Program-made: the position numbers and the translations under genes
The notes under the pieces: model-generated
The model's database searches: none
Seen by the model: only the letters and a program-made list of their open reading frames with translations
Told to the model about the DNA's origin: nothing
NCBI GenBank assembly: GCA_019359015.1
Contig: JAHHID010000077.1
Location: 1 to 33,452 of the forward strand
From: Spirirestis rafaelensis WJT71-NPBG6
Lineage (GTDB): Bacteria > Cyanobacteriota > Cyanobacteriia > Cyanobacteriales > Nostocaceae
Length of the DNA: 33,452 nucleotides
Direction: 5' to 3'
Shown here: piece after piece, positions 26,006 through 33,452 of the stretch
Layout of the letters: the number at the start of each line of letters is the position of its first letter
How positions within the stretch are numbered: the stretch's first letter is position 1

Positions 26006-26499
26006 AAGAGGGTTTCCGTTTGTTTTTATCATGTGTTTAATGACGTCGATTTACTGAGATTGTTTCTAAAACTTTTTAAACCTCTCTATAGGCATATTCC
26101 GAAAGTAAAAGAGTTTATCTGACGGTAATTTTAAGTTTATTGTTCCTTGACACATTTATACTGCTGATAAGGCTAAAGAAATCAACGGTCAGACTCATTA
26201 ATGACGCAATGTTACCGAAATTGTTCCACAGTCTTTTTTACTGTTCATGCCCACATATGTATGCCATTGAATAGAAGCGAATCGGCTTACTGCGAACTCT
26301 TACTTATATTGTAGACAAATTTGCAATCTTATGCATAAATAGTTTCTTTTTACTTTAGATTCTCCCCTTAAACTTCTCTTGGCGTAAGTTTTGTCATACT
26401 GAAATTCAGCAACACCAAATTTATAGTAAGTACAGATATTGTCTTGATACCTCGGTCAAGCTTAAACGAAAGCGATCGCAATTAGTTAAAGCAAAATAT

Positions 26500-26565
26500 G
26501 CCTTAGCGACTAGAAGTCGTGGCTATACAAACAAAACCCACCCCGACTTACTTAGTTTTTCAGAT
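26500..26565. repeat. GCGACTAGAAGTCG-type dispersed repeat in a 940-nt gap
   Basis: CGACT-AGA-AGTCG (26507-26519) is followed by GGCTATACAAACAAAACCCA and CCCCGACTTACTTAG. From memory, close versions of this string are scattered through Nostocales genomes. The rest of 26006-26951 holds several HIP1 octamers, AT-rich DNA, and no gene that I can recognise. It separates the exported protein from sbcC. Confidence 0.55.
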
Positions 26566-26951
26566 TATCCAGAAAAAGCGATCGCCTACTATATAAACTG
26601 TGATGGCAAATATAATTCCTGCCTATCCCCCCGATTTTTATTCATCAGTGATGATCAGCAAAAGTATTGGAGGAGGCATCCGACTGTAGGGGAAAGTTCT
26701 TTCTACTATCGGCTTTATTTATCCCCTGGCTTTGTTAAGTACGCAACTGAATACCAAAGCCAGCGACGGGTTAATTTTTCTTTGGAGATAATAAAATTCT
26801 TTTGTCTAACAACAAAAATACGACGATCCTATTGTTAATTTTTGTAAAATTAAAGTCTTCAATACTAGAAACATGATTTCAAGATAGCTAAACTAACTTC
26901 AGTGCATCTGTACTGTTATTTATTAAAAGTAGATGTGGCGCTATAGCCTCG

Positions 26952-29900
26952 ATGATCCCAGTACAACTAATCCTCAAAAACTTTCTCAGTTACCGTGATG
27001 CAACTTTAGATTTTCGGGGTTTGCATACGGCTTGTATTTGTGGTTCCAATGGCGCTGGCAAATCTTCGCTTCTCGAAGCTATCACCTGGGCAATTTGGGG
27101 TCAAAGCCGCGCGGGTGTAGAAGATGATGTGATCCATTCTGGCGCTAAAGAAGTTAGGGTTGATTTCACTTTTCAAAGCAACCAGCAAATTTATCGAGTT
27201 ATTCGCACCCGCCCTCGCGGTGGAACTGGCGTTTTAGAATTTCAAGTGGAAACACCTTCTGGGTTTCGCGCACTTACCGGCAAAGGGGTAAGGGTGACTC
27301 AGGATTTGATTTTAGAACACATCAAGCTCGATTATGATACTTTTATTAACTCCGCCTACCTACGTCAAGGTCGTGCAGACGAGTTCATGCTCAAGCGTCC
27401 AAACGAACGCAAAGAAATTTTAGCAGAGTTATTGAAACTTAATCAATACGATGAATTGGAAGAACGAGCGAAAGAATCGTCCCGTCAGTTCAAAGCTAAG
27501 GTAGAAGAATTAGAGCGCTCTTTGGAGTCGAGCAAAACTCAACTGCAACAACGTGAAGCAACGCAGGCACAACAAGCAGAATTAGAAGTTGAACTTAATC
27601 AACTACAACAAATACAAGCTTTTGATAATATTCAAATCCAAAGTTTGCAAGTTGTCCAGCATCAGCGCCAAAACTGGACTGAACAACTGAGCTTTGTCAG
27701 GCAACAATATCAAAATCTTAGCTCTGACTGCGATCGCCTCCAACAAGAACAATCAGTAATTAATAGTCAGCTATCAGATTTACAAGCTATCTTAAGTCAA
27801 GAAAGCCAGATAAATGCCGGTTACGCCCAATATCAAACGCTGCAATCTCAAGAAGAATCTTTAAGCGCCAAATTTGAAGAATACACGCGCGCTCAACAAC
27901 AGCGTCAACAACTGCACGCTCAACTGACGAAACAAATTAACGAAATCGAACGCCAACTACAACATGCGATCGCTCAATTAGATGTTTTGCAGCAACAAGA
28001 GCGAGAAATCCAGCAGACTCTCACCAAGAAAGAAGAAGTTGAAGCCGCTTTAGCACAACTTACCACAGCGCGTAACCGAGTTGCTCATTTAGATCAACTA
28101 CAAATGCAAGTGTCTCCCTTATTGCAACAGCGAGCGACTTTGCAAAGCCAGTTAGATCGTGTTGGTGCTGGTTTGGTAGCGCGACTAGAACAACTGCAAG
28201 CCACAGAAAATCAACTGCAACGCGCTTTTGGACGCCAACCGCAACTGCACGCAGCGGTAATGGATGTAGGAACGCAAATTGAGGAATTAGAGAAAAAGCG
28301 AGTTTACCTGCAACGAGTGCAGGAAAAAGGACAGGAAAGGCGTCACTTTATCGAACGCTTGCAAGCGCAGCAACGTGAATATGAAAGGCTTTTGGGCGAA
28401 CTGGATCAAAAATTGCAAATGCTGCAAAATCCTAATGCTCTTTGCCCGTTGTGCGAACGTCCTTTAGATGAACATCACTGGAATCGAGTAGCAGATAAAA
28501 CAAAAGCAGAGTACAAGGATACGGAAGACCAGTTGTGGGTATTTCGAGAGCAAATGGCATTTTCAGATAGAGAAATTCAGGTACTCAGGCAGGAATACCG
28601 GGAAATATCCCAAAAATTGGCGAGTTATGATGCATTGCGCGAACAAAGAGGACAATTAGTAGCAAAACTTCAGTCTACTAGTGATGCAGAAGCACAACTA
28701 CAACAAATTGCTGCTGAAAAACAGCATTTAGAGCGATCGCTTGAACTTGGTGATTACGCTCCTGAAAAACAACTTGAATTACAGCAACTAAATGAATATC
28801 TCCAACAACTAAATTACAACGAACAAGACCACGCTCTCGCCCGTAGTGAAGTTGAACGCTGGCGGTGGGCAGAAATTAAACTCCAGCAGATTAAAGACGC
28901 AACTAAGCGAAGTTCGCAAATCGCAGCACGAAAACCACAAATTGAAGCGCAAATTGCCGAATTACAAGTTAAAATTCAGCAAGAACAAATCAATTCTGAA
29001 TGTGCTAAACAAATCGCTGCCCTTGAGCGCCAGATTGCCGAAATAAATTACAGTTCCGAGCAGCATAACAACATACGCATAAGTGTACGCAAAGCCCAAT
29101 CTTGGCAGTTGCGCTATCAACAACTGTTGTCCGCTCAACAGCAATATCCGCAACTCAAAGTGAGATTGAAAGAAGTAGAAGCCTCCAGAGATGCGAGAAT
29201 AACTGAAAGGCAAACAATTGAGCGCCAACTCGAAAGCATCGTTGCCCAACTTGAACAAACAGCAAATCCAACTGCTCAAATTGAAACGCTACAGCAACAA
29301 ATTGCGGCTCGTAGGCGAGAACTCGACGAAAAAATCGGGCAATTAGGGCGTTTAGAACAAGTTGCTCACCATTTGGAAATGCTGCAAACTGAGTTTTTGC
29401 AACAGCAGCAAGAGCTCCAAGAAGCAAAGCGACAACAGCGCGTGTATCAGGAATTAACGCAAGCTTTTGGTAAAAATGGCATCCAAGCACTGATGATTGA
29501 AAATGTCTTGCCTCAACTGGAAGCCGAGACAAATCAATTACTTTCGCGATTGAGTGCAAATCAATTGCATGTGCAATTTGTTACGCAGAAAGCAGGAAGA
29601 AGTAGTAAAGCGAAGAAAAATGCCAAGTTGATAGACACTTTGGATATTTTAATTGCTGATGCCAGAGGAACGCGAGCTTATGAAACCTACTCTGGTGGAG
29701 AAGCGTTTAGAATTAACTTTGCGATTCGTTTAGCTTTGGCGAAACTATTAGCGCAAAGAGCGGGGGCAGCATTGCAATTGTTGATTATAGATGAAGGCTT
29801 TGGTACACAGGATGCCGAAGGATGCGATCGCCTAATTGCCGCGATTAATGCGATCGCTTGCGATTTCGCCTGCATTCTCACCGTCACCCATATGCCTCAC

Positions 29901-29975
29901 CTGAAAGAAGCCTTCCAAGCCCGGATTGAAGTCAATAAAACTCAGCAAGGTTCGCAACTGCATTTGTCGATGTAA
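26952..29975 (+). CDS. sbcC: SbcC-like exonuclease subunit (SMC/Rad50 ATPase)
   Basis: 1,007 aa ATPase of the SbcCD (Rad50/Mre11) complex, which opens DNA hairpins and ends. Walker A is GSNGAGKSS (residues 31-39). Two very long Gln-rich coiled coils flank a zinc hook CPLCERPLDEHHW (about 498). The ABC signature is YSGGEAFRINFAIRLALAKL (about 913), and Walker B is LQLLIIDEGFG (about 942), with a His switch in LTVTHMPHL. The partner nuclease sbcD is not in this window. It is noteworthy beside a palindrome-rich region that such a complex would attack. The ATG at 26952 gives the usual MIPVQLILKNFLSY start. Confidence 0.93.
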   Translation: MIPVQLILKNFLSYRDATLDFRGLHTACICGSNGAGKSSLLEAITWAIWGQSRAGVEDDVIHSGAKEVRVDFTFQSNQQIYRVIRTRPRGGTGVLEFQVETPSGFRALTGKGVRVTQDLILEHIKLDYDTFINSAYLRQGRADEFMLKRPNERKEILAELLKLNQYDELEERAKESSRQFKAKVEELERSLESSKTQLQQREATQAQQAELEVELNQLQQIQAFDNIQIQSLQVVQHQRQNWTEQLSFVRQQYQNLSSDCDRLQQEQSVINSQLSDLQAILSQESQINAGYAQYQTLQSQEESLSAKFEEYTRAQQQRQQLHAQLTKQINEIERQLQHAIAQLDVLQQQEREIQQTLTKKEEVEAALAQLTTARNRVAHLDQLQMQVSPLLQQRATLQSQLDRVGAGLVARLEQLQATENQLQRAFGRQPQLHAAVMDVGTQIEELEKKRVYLQRVQEKGQERRHFIERLQAQQREYERLLGELDQKLQMLQNPNALCPLCERPLDEHHWNRVADKTKAEYKDTEDQLWVFREQMAFSDREIQVLRQEYREISQKLASYDALREQRGQLVAKLQSTSDAEAQLQQIAAEKQHLERSLELGDYAPEKQLELQQLNEYLQQLNYNEQDHALARSEVERWRWAEIKLQQIKDATKRSSQIAARKPQIEAQIAELQVKIQQEQINSECAKQIAALERQIAEINYSSEQHNNIRISVRKAQSWQLRYQQLLSAQQQYPQLKVRLKEVEASRDARITERQTIERQLESIVAQLEQTANPTAQIETLQQQIAARRRELDEKIGQLGRLEQVAHHLEMLQTEFLQQQQELQEAKRQQRVYQELTQAFGKNGIQALMIENVLPQLEAETNQLLSRLSANQLHVQFVTQKAGRSSKAKKNAKLIDTLDILIADARGTRAYETYSGGEAFRINFAIRLALAKLLAQRAGAALQLLIIDEGFGTQDAEGCDRLIAAINAIACDFACILTVTHMPHLKEAFQARIEVNKTQQGSQLHLSM

Positions 29976-30053
29976 TCAACACCTGTTTTTATCCCCTTTG
30001 TTATCAGCAGGCGATCGCTTATAAGGTCATACACTAACAGAGTTACGAGTCGT

Positions 30054-30405
30054 CTCGTTCCTATGCTCTGCAAATTGGTGACAACTTAAGAAAAAGGTAA
30101 GGTTGCGGACGACCTTATTGCTTATCTTATATCATGTCCGGCTAATTAGTTATAATTCCCACATAATAGCAAAAACCGGGAAACCCTCTTTACCCCTGCA
30201 AGAGTGCAAGAGTGCAAGAGTGCGGACAACCATGATAAGTCTTTAACCGGACACGATATTACTTCTCCCAAAAATCGAGATTTGGGAGTTGTTAAATATC
30301 AACCCAAATCTCGATAGCGAGACACTTTGGACTTATCTCCACACCCCACTTGACATTTTGGCGATCGCTTTAAGTTGTCACCAATGGTCAGAGACTGGGA
30401 ATGAG
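30054..30405. mobile_element. Nested MITE-like element, outer unit
   Basis: The 36-nt ends (30054-30089 and 30370-30405) are inverted copies that agree at 29 of 36 positions. This includes a perfect 16-bp core ATTGGTGACAACTTAA. The 280-nt interior has no ORF and contains a second element with its own ends (30129-30259). This fits a non-autonomous, palindromic transposable element. No transposase that would recognise it is identifiable here. Confidence 0.65.
30129..30259. mobile_element. Nested MITE-like element, inner unit
   Basis: The ends ATATCATGTCCGG (30129-30141) and CCGGACACGATAT (30247-30259) are inverted with 12 of 13 matches, and similarity continues about 15 nt inward at a lower level. 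The 131-bp unit contains three exact CAAGAGTG tandem copies (30199-30222). There is no coding capacity. Confidence 0.6.
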
Positions 30406-30417
30406 CGCTCTTAAGGT

Positions 30418-30487
30418 CTGCCTCGTCAATGAAGAGAAGATTGAGGCAGAGCCTCTATAAGTGCATTCCCAGGCTAGAACCTGGGAA
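30418..30487. repeat. Double-hairpin dispersed repeat
   Basis: Two hairpins lie in tandem: CTGCCTC (30418-30424) with GAGGCAG (30443-30449), and TTCCCAGG (30466-30473) with CCTGGGAA (30480-30487). From memory, GCATTCCCAGG...CCTGGGAACGA is a frequent intergenic string in filamentous cyanobacteria. Pyrimidine tracts (30541-30570) follow. Confidence 0.65.
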
Positions 30488-30579
30488 CGAAACATATAAA
30501 GTCGTTAGCGGAAAAGGTATAAAAAATAAAAAATAATATTTTCTTCCCCTTTCCCCTTTCCCCCTCTTTTTCATCTCAC

Positions 30580-30655
30580 CCCTCCAGGAGACCCCCACCA
30601 AAGCTCTACTCAGCTTGGTGGTGGGAGGAATGGAGGGTTAATTGTCACAATTAAC
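30580..30655. other. Palindromic 3' end of the iscB transposable unit
   Basis: Just past the iscB stop come GTTAATTGT-C-ACAATTAAC (30637-30655) and a long nested hairpin. In the hairpin, CCCTCCA (30580-30586) pairs with TGGAGGG (30631-30637). Inside it, CCACCAAAGCT pairs with AGCTTGGTGG with one bulged A and loop CTACTC. IS200/IS605-type elements end in subterminal hairpins rather than inverted repeats, so this is probably the right end of the original insertion sequence, or the iscB terminator. Confidence 0.6.
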
Positions 30656-30662
30656 AAATTTC

Positions 30663-30832
30663 TTAGAATGCATACGAGTAACCATCCTTTTTGTGAATAT
30701 GTTTACAATACTTGTACGAAATTCCTTGAACTAATCCATCCTTTGTTGAAATGTTGAAACTACCTGTTGCACGAGTGGCAATTCTCCCAACATATTGACC
30801 GATTTTCTTGCCTGTAGTGACTGTCGCTTTAA
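30663..30832 (-). CDS. iscB: iscB 3' exon (C-terminal domain)
   Basis: After the intron the minus strand reads KATVTTGKKIGQYVGRIATR, ATGSFNISTKDGLVQGISYK and YCKHIHKKDGYSYAF, then TAA. This is the typical C-terminal region of IscB proteins (VGRIAVRATGSFNI and DGYSY elements). The first two bases (TT) complete the Val codon begun by the last G of the 5' exon. Joined, the two exons give 402 residues with no frame disturbance. Without splicing this part has no start codon and cannot be expressed with the nuclease core. Confidence 0.88.
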
Positions 30833-30873
30833 ATTAAACTCAACGAGGCTGTCACCAACCCCGTTGGTCTTCA

Positions 30874-30907
30874 AAACCGTGCATGAGACTTTCACCTCAC
30901 ACGGCTC
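30874..30907 (-). ncRNA. Group II intron domain V
   Basis: 34-nt catalytic hairpin. GAGCCGTGTGAGG and TCTCATGCACGGTTT form the two strands around a GTGAAAG tetraloop region. The AGC catalytic triad lies in the first GAGCCG, and the opposite strand ends ACGGTTT. It is followed by the domain VI helix and the 3' splice site 41 nt on. Confidence 0.88.
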
Positions 30908-30926
30908 CTCAATGGTTTGGTGCTTG

Positions 30927-31997
30927 TCATGCATACCTCATTACCCATTTATCCTCAACTCTTACGAGTTTTCTGGTGGGCTTAGGCTCGGCACTATTAC
31001 AACCGGATTTTGTGCCAAGACTACCATCATTAGCAGTCTTTGTGTCATGGCAATGTCTATGTAAAAGTTGAAGATTTTTGTAATCATCCTTTCCACCTTT
31101 TGATTTTGGGATAATATGGTCAACTTCCATCACGTCGTTTTCACGGAAAAACATTTTACAATGAGCGCATTTCCCTTTTTGCTTTTTCAGGAGTTTTGAA
31201 GTCCTAATTGGCATTTCTGGGTTATTACCCATTCTTGAACTCCAGTAAACCAGATTCCCATCGTATGGTGACGATTCGCCTTTAACTTTCACATGACGCA
31301 CTATTGGTGTGTCTTTGTGTGATAGTAACCGCAGAGAGGTTTTTCCTTCTTGCCTCGTTGCGAATACCCAATTGTTATCCCCGATGGTATGCCAGTATTT
31401 ATCTATCATCCACTTAATATTTTTGTGTGGATGTCGGCGTTTTACCCAAGCAATTAGCTTTTGGTACATGAGGTGATCTAGATTCGAGTAAGTATCCTTG
31501 CTTACTACAGTTGCATAGTATTTTGCCCATCCCCTGATAATGGGGTTCAAGTGTCTTATTAGTCCCGCTTGCGGGGCTGACTTATGGGATTCTATGACCT
31601 TAGCGATTTTATCGTAGTGTACCTTTTGCTTTTCTTTACTTGGGGTGATGATGGTCTTGAAACCTAGTAATTTTCCGTTGGTATTTTTCCCTGTACGGTA
31701 TTTTCCCGCAGGGAATTGGCGTATATTGAAACCAAGGAATTTGATTCCTGGTTTTTCACCCTTATATTCTGTGAGGGTGTGAGCCAATCTTGTTTTGCTA
31801 GGCTTTAATTCCAACCCAATGCCTTTTAACCATTCCGAGATTATTTCCCGGCATCTTTGGACAACGGTTATGTCTTCGTGGAGAATTACAAAGTCATCGG
31901 CGTATCGAATAAGGCTAACTCTATCGCGTCTACGTGATTTAGAAAGACCTTCTACAGGTAACGACGATTCAGGCGTGTCTTCAAGCCGAGGCTTTAC
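30927..31997 (-). pseudogene. Group II intron maturase, N-terminally truncated
   Basis: The open frame starts after a TGA at 32000 and has no proper start. It begins with residual palm sequence and reaches the RT catalytic motif RYADDFVILHED (YADD at 31904-31893). The thumb/X maturase domain follows (LKPSKTRLAHTL, FLGFNIRQF, LNPIIRGWAKYYATVVSKDT). Last is an HNH endonuclease domain with two Cys pairs (CAHCKMFF, VDHIIPKSKGGKDDYKNLQL, LHRHCHDTK). RT blocks 0-4, including the first catalytic Asp, are absent, so it cannot act as a reverse transcriptase. X/HNH alone might still bind RNA or DNA. An automatic call from TTG 31814 would miss the YADD part. Confidence 0.85.
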
Positions 31998-32221
31998 TCA
32001 TGGGTACTTTGCTTGATGGATTACCAACTTAGGCTGTTAGTAGAGCCACCTTTCATCCCCGCTTTACGGATTGATGACTAGTCGCTACCGTAGGGGAAGT
32101 GCTTTCAGCCTTGCACCTAGGCGGTAGGATTTTCACCTACAAGGTCATTCAGTTGTCTGGCTAATGAAACCAGCTAATCGTCCCTAAGCATTTCTGCTTA
32201 TTTAGATTAAACGAATCGCAC

Positions 32222-33260
32222 CCATGTCGCCAGTTTGAAAACCAAAGTGAAATTTAGTTCTTGAACAATGACGATTTGGAAATCCAAACTTGTCAGTTCT
32301 GCATGATTGACGTGTACCGTGACCATTAGCAATAATCAACAAAGGCTTAACACCTTTAATATTTAAAAGTGGCGTTGATTTCCCAACACAAGCTGCATCA
32401 ACCCAATGGGTTTTTTGTAAGTTCTGTTGACTGCGATTAAACTTTGTTAATCCACCAGAACCAGTTTCTACAGGCAACTTAGTTGCTTTCAAAACTTCAA
32501 ATAATGCAAATCTAGTTGCGTTAACTGCTGCTGCATCTGCCAAAGGTCGTTTAGCTTCTTTAAGAATTTTCTCTAATTTAGATAAGTCTTTTTTCAGAAA
32601 ATATTTAATATCTTTAGTTCCTTTTCTGCTGTTGCACTTCTGGCAACTTAACGTAAGATTGGTGATTGAGTTGGAACCTCCTTTAGCTCTTGGGTGAATA
32701 TGCTCTACTTGCAATGGAACATCTTTGATTCCGCAGTAAGCGCATTGCCTATTCCACTTTTCTAATAGATATTCTCTAGTTTCGTAACCAGTGAGCGTAC
32801 CTTGTTGATACTCTTTACCTTGTATATCAGGATTACGCATTAACTGCATATCAAAGCGTACTAGCTCCTGACTTATTGCTGCGATTGGTGCAAATTTACG
32901 TAGCTTGTTAACCCAAGTTTTGATATTTTCAATTCGACTCTGCAAACTTGGTGCTAGCCATCCTTCTCGTCTAGTTCTGTTTAAGAAACGTGGTTGACGA
33001 TATCTGGTTTTTCTACTCCTTCTACTTCTACGCAATTGTCTTCTAGAAGTTAAACCATCTCGAATAACAAATCCTCTGTGCTTTAATTCAGCAGCAAATA
33101 TTACCTCACCATTGGCATCGTTAACCAATACAATCCCTGTATGCTTTGCACCAGGATCTATCTTTAATCTGAGTGCTGATACTGGCGCTTCAAGACGCGA
33201 TTCCTTAAGAATAATCGTGAATGGAAAACGTCTAAAAACTGCTGCTTTTTGATTCCGCAA
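32222..33260 (-). CDS. iscB: IscB RuvC-HNH nuclease, 5' exon
   Basis: RNA-guided nuclease family of IS200/IS605-related elements, related to the ancestor of Cas9. The order is RuvC-I LRLKIDPGAKHTGIVLV (Asp35), and the Arg-rich bridge helix SRRQLRRSRRSRKTRYRQPR. Then come RuvC-II AAISQELVRFD (Glu132), and HNH with CAYCGIKDVPLQVEHIHPRA (Cys173/176, His187) and CQKCNSRKG. RuvC-III is KTHWVDAACVG (His285, Asp288), so all catalytic residues are present. The reading runs on into the intron for six codons (stop at 32202), but the homologous protein ends at GFQTGDM. TTG 33260 is only the first possible start. The frame is open further up (NRQLISTRQLLRNQKAAVFR), yet the usual N-terminal PLMP-type segment is missing, cut near the neighbouring IS630. 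Confidence 0.9.
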
Positions 33261-33342
33261 TAGTTGTCTAGTAGATATTAATTGACGATTGCCGGATAAT
33301 TTTTCAGGGATTGGCCATCACAAAGCCGGAAAAGGGGGGGCA

Positions 33343-33452
33343 ATGGAACGACCAAGGTATATCGTGCGGCTCAGTACAGAAGAACGGGCAGAATTGGAAA
33401 GCATCGTCAAAAAGGGGAAAGGGAGCGCACACAAGATTCGTAACGCACAAAT
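33343..33452 (+). CDS. IS630-family transposase, N-terminus only (runs off the window)
   Basis: 36 codons are visible: MERPRYIVRLSTEERAELES then IVKKGKGSAHKIRNAQ. This matches the first helix-turn-helix of IS630/Tc1-mariner-like transposases (RLSxEERxxLExxVxxGKxxAxKIRxAQ). A G7 run two bases before the ATG serves as ribosome-binding site. The element faces away from iscB. Its left end should lie between 33272 and 33342, where GCCGG occurs twice, but the exact border and TA target cannot be fixed. Its insertion probably removed the 5' end of iscB. Confidence 0.75.
   Translation, partial: MERPRYIVRLSTEERAELESIVKKGKGSAHKIRNAQ

Larger units (their letters stand above)
30833..32221 (-). mobile_element. 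Group II intron, internally deleted, inserted in iscB
   Basis: 1,389 nt. The 5' end is GTGCGATTCG (32221 down), matching the GUGYG consensus. The 3' end is GTTTAAT, and domain V is recognisable (30907-30874). Domain VI follows, with CAACG/CGTTG arms. CCATG at 32003-31999 (intron position about 219) is complementary to the last five exon bases CATGG, as expected for EBS1-IBS1. An intact ORF-bearing intron of this chloroplast-like/cyanobacterial class would be about 2.4-3 kb. Here domain I after EBS1 is followed within tens of bases by the middle of the reverse transcriptase. The distal part of domain I, domains II and III, and the maturase N-terminus are missing. Splicing is therefore doubtful. 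Confidence 0.88.

Noticed and set aside
30199-30222. CAAGAGTG repeats as a CRISPR array
   Set aside because: Units are 8 bp and contiguous with no spacers; it is a simple tandem repeat.
31795-32016. Plus-strand 73-codon ORF opposite the intron
   Set aside because: It is the antisense of the reverse transcriptase region containing YADD.

Overview
The window is chromosomal DNA from a filamentous, probably Nostocales-type cyanobacterium. Three things point there: dense GCGATCGC (HIP1) octamers, short heptamer/octamer tandem repeats between genes, and cyanobacteria-specific families (ferredoxin-dependent NarB and NirA, DUF3155, DUF3598, DUF3611, a CCB1-like protein, and a Hik2/CSK-like kinase). 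No rRNA, tRNA or CRISPR array was seen.

Layout. (1) 1-714: the 3' part of a two-domain rhodanese that probably carries a frameshift near the window edge. (2) 749-7000, minus strand: the nitrate assimilation operon nirA-nrtP-narB. A near-textbook NtcA promoter drives it (GTA-N8-TAC, 22 nt, TAACCT). narB carries an in-frame insertion of a palindromic repeat and a C-terminal tail read from a pyrimidine repeat. (3) 7067-10611, plus: a broken small ORF, a HEAT-repeat protein divergent from nirA, FtsX, and a DUF3598 protein. (4) 10668-14924: a membrane pentapeptide-repeat protein, a Uma2-family protein, a hicB remnant, a small hypothetical protein, aat, a second small hypothetical protein and rpsN. 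(5) 15102-19172, minus: nth overlapping rseP, then serS and DUF3611. (6) 19433-23073: a decayed ORF, PadR regulator plus CCB1-like protein, DUF3155, and the Hik2-like kinase. (7) 23166-26005, minus: two paralogous exported proteins sharing one C-terminal module, one of them with SLH domains. (8) 26952-29975: sbcC. (9) 29976-33452: a mobile-element graveyard.

The right-hand 3.4 kb is the most unusual part. An iscB gene (RuvC-HNH nuclease of the IS200/IS605 world, relative of the Cas9 ancestor) is split by a 1,389-nt group II intron. The two exons join exactly in frame (GDM/V/KAT) when the sequence from GTGCG to TTTAAT is removed. The intron is internally deleted: domain I runs almost directly into the middle of the maturase ORF, just before its YADD motif. 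Domain V, domain VI and the maturase X/HNH part remain. The iscB 5' end abuts an IS630-type transposase gene that leaves the window. Between sbcC and iscB lie nested palindromic elements resembling MITEs inserted in one another.

A second theme is short repeats entering or trimming genes: inside narB, at the ends of narB and nth, and at the truncation point of hicB. All functions are assigned by reading the sequence alone; no database search was run.
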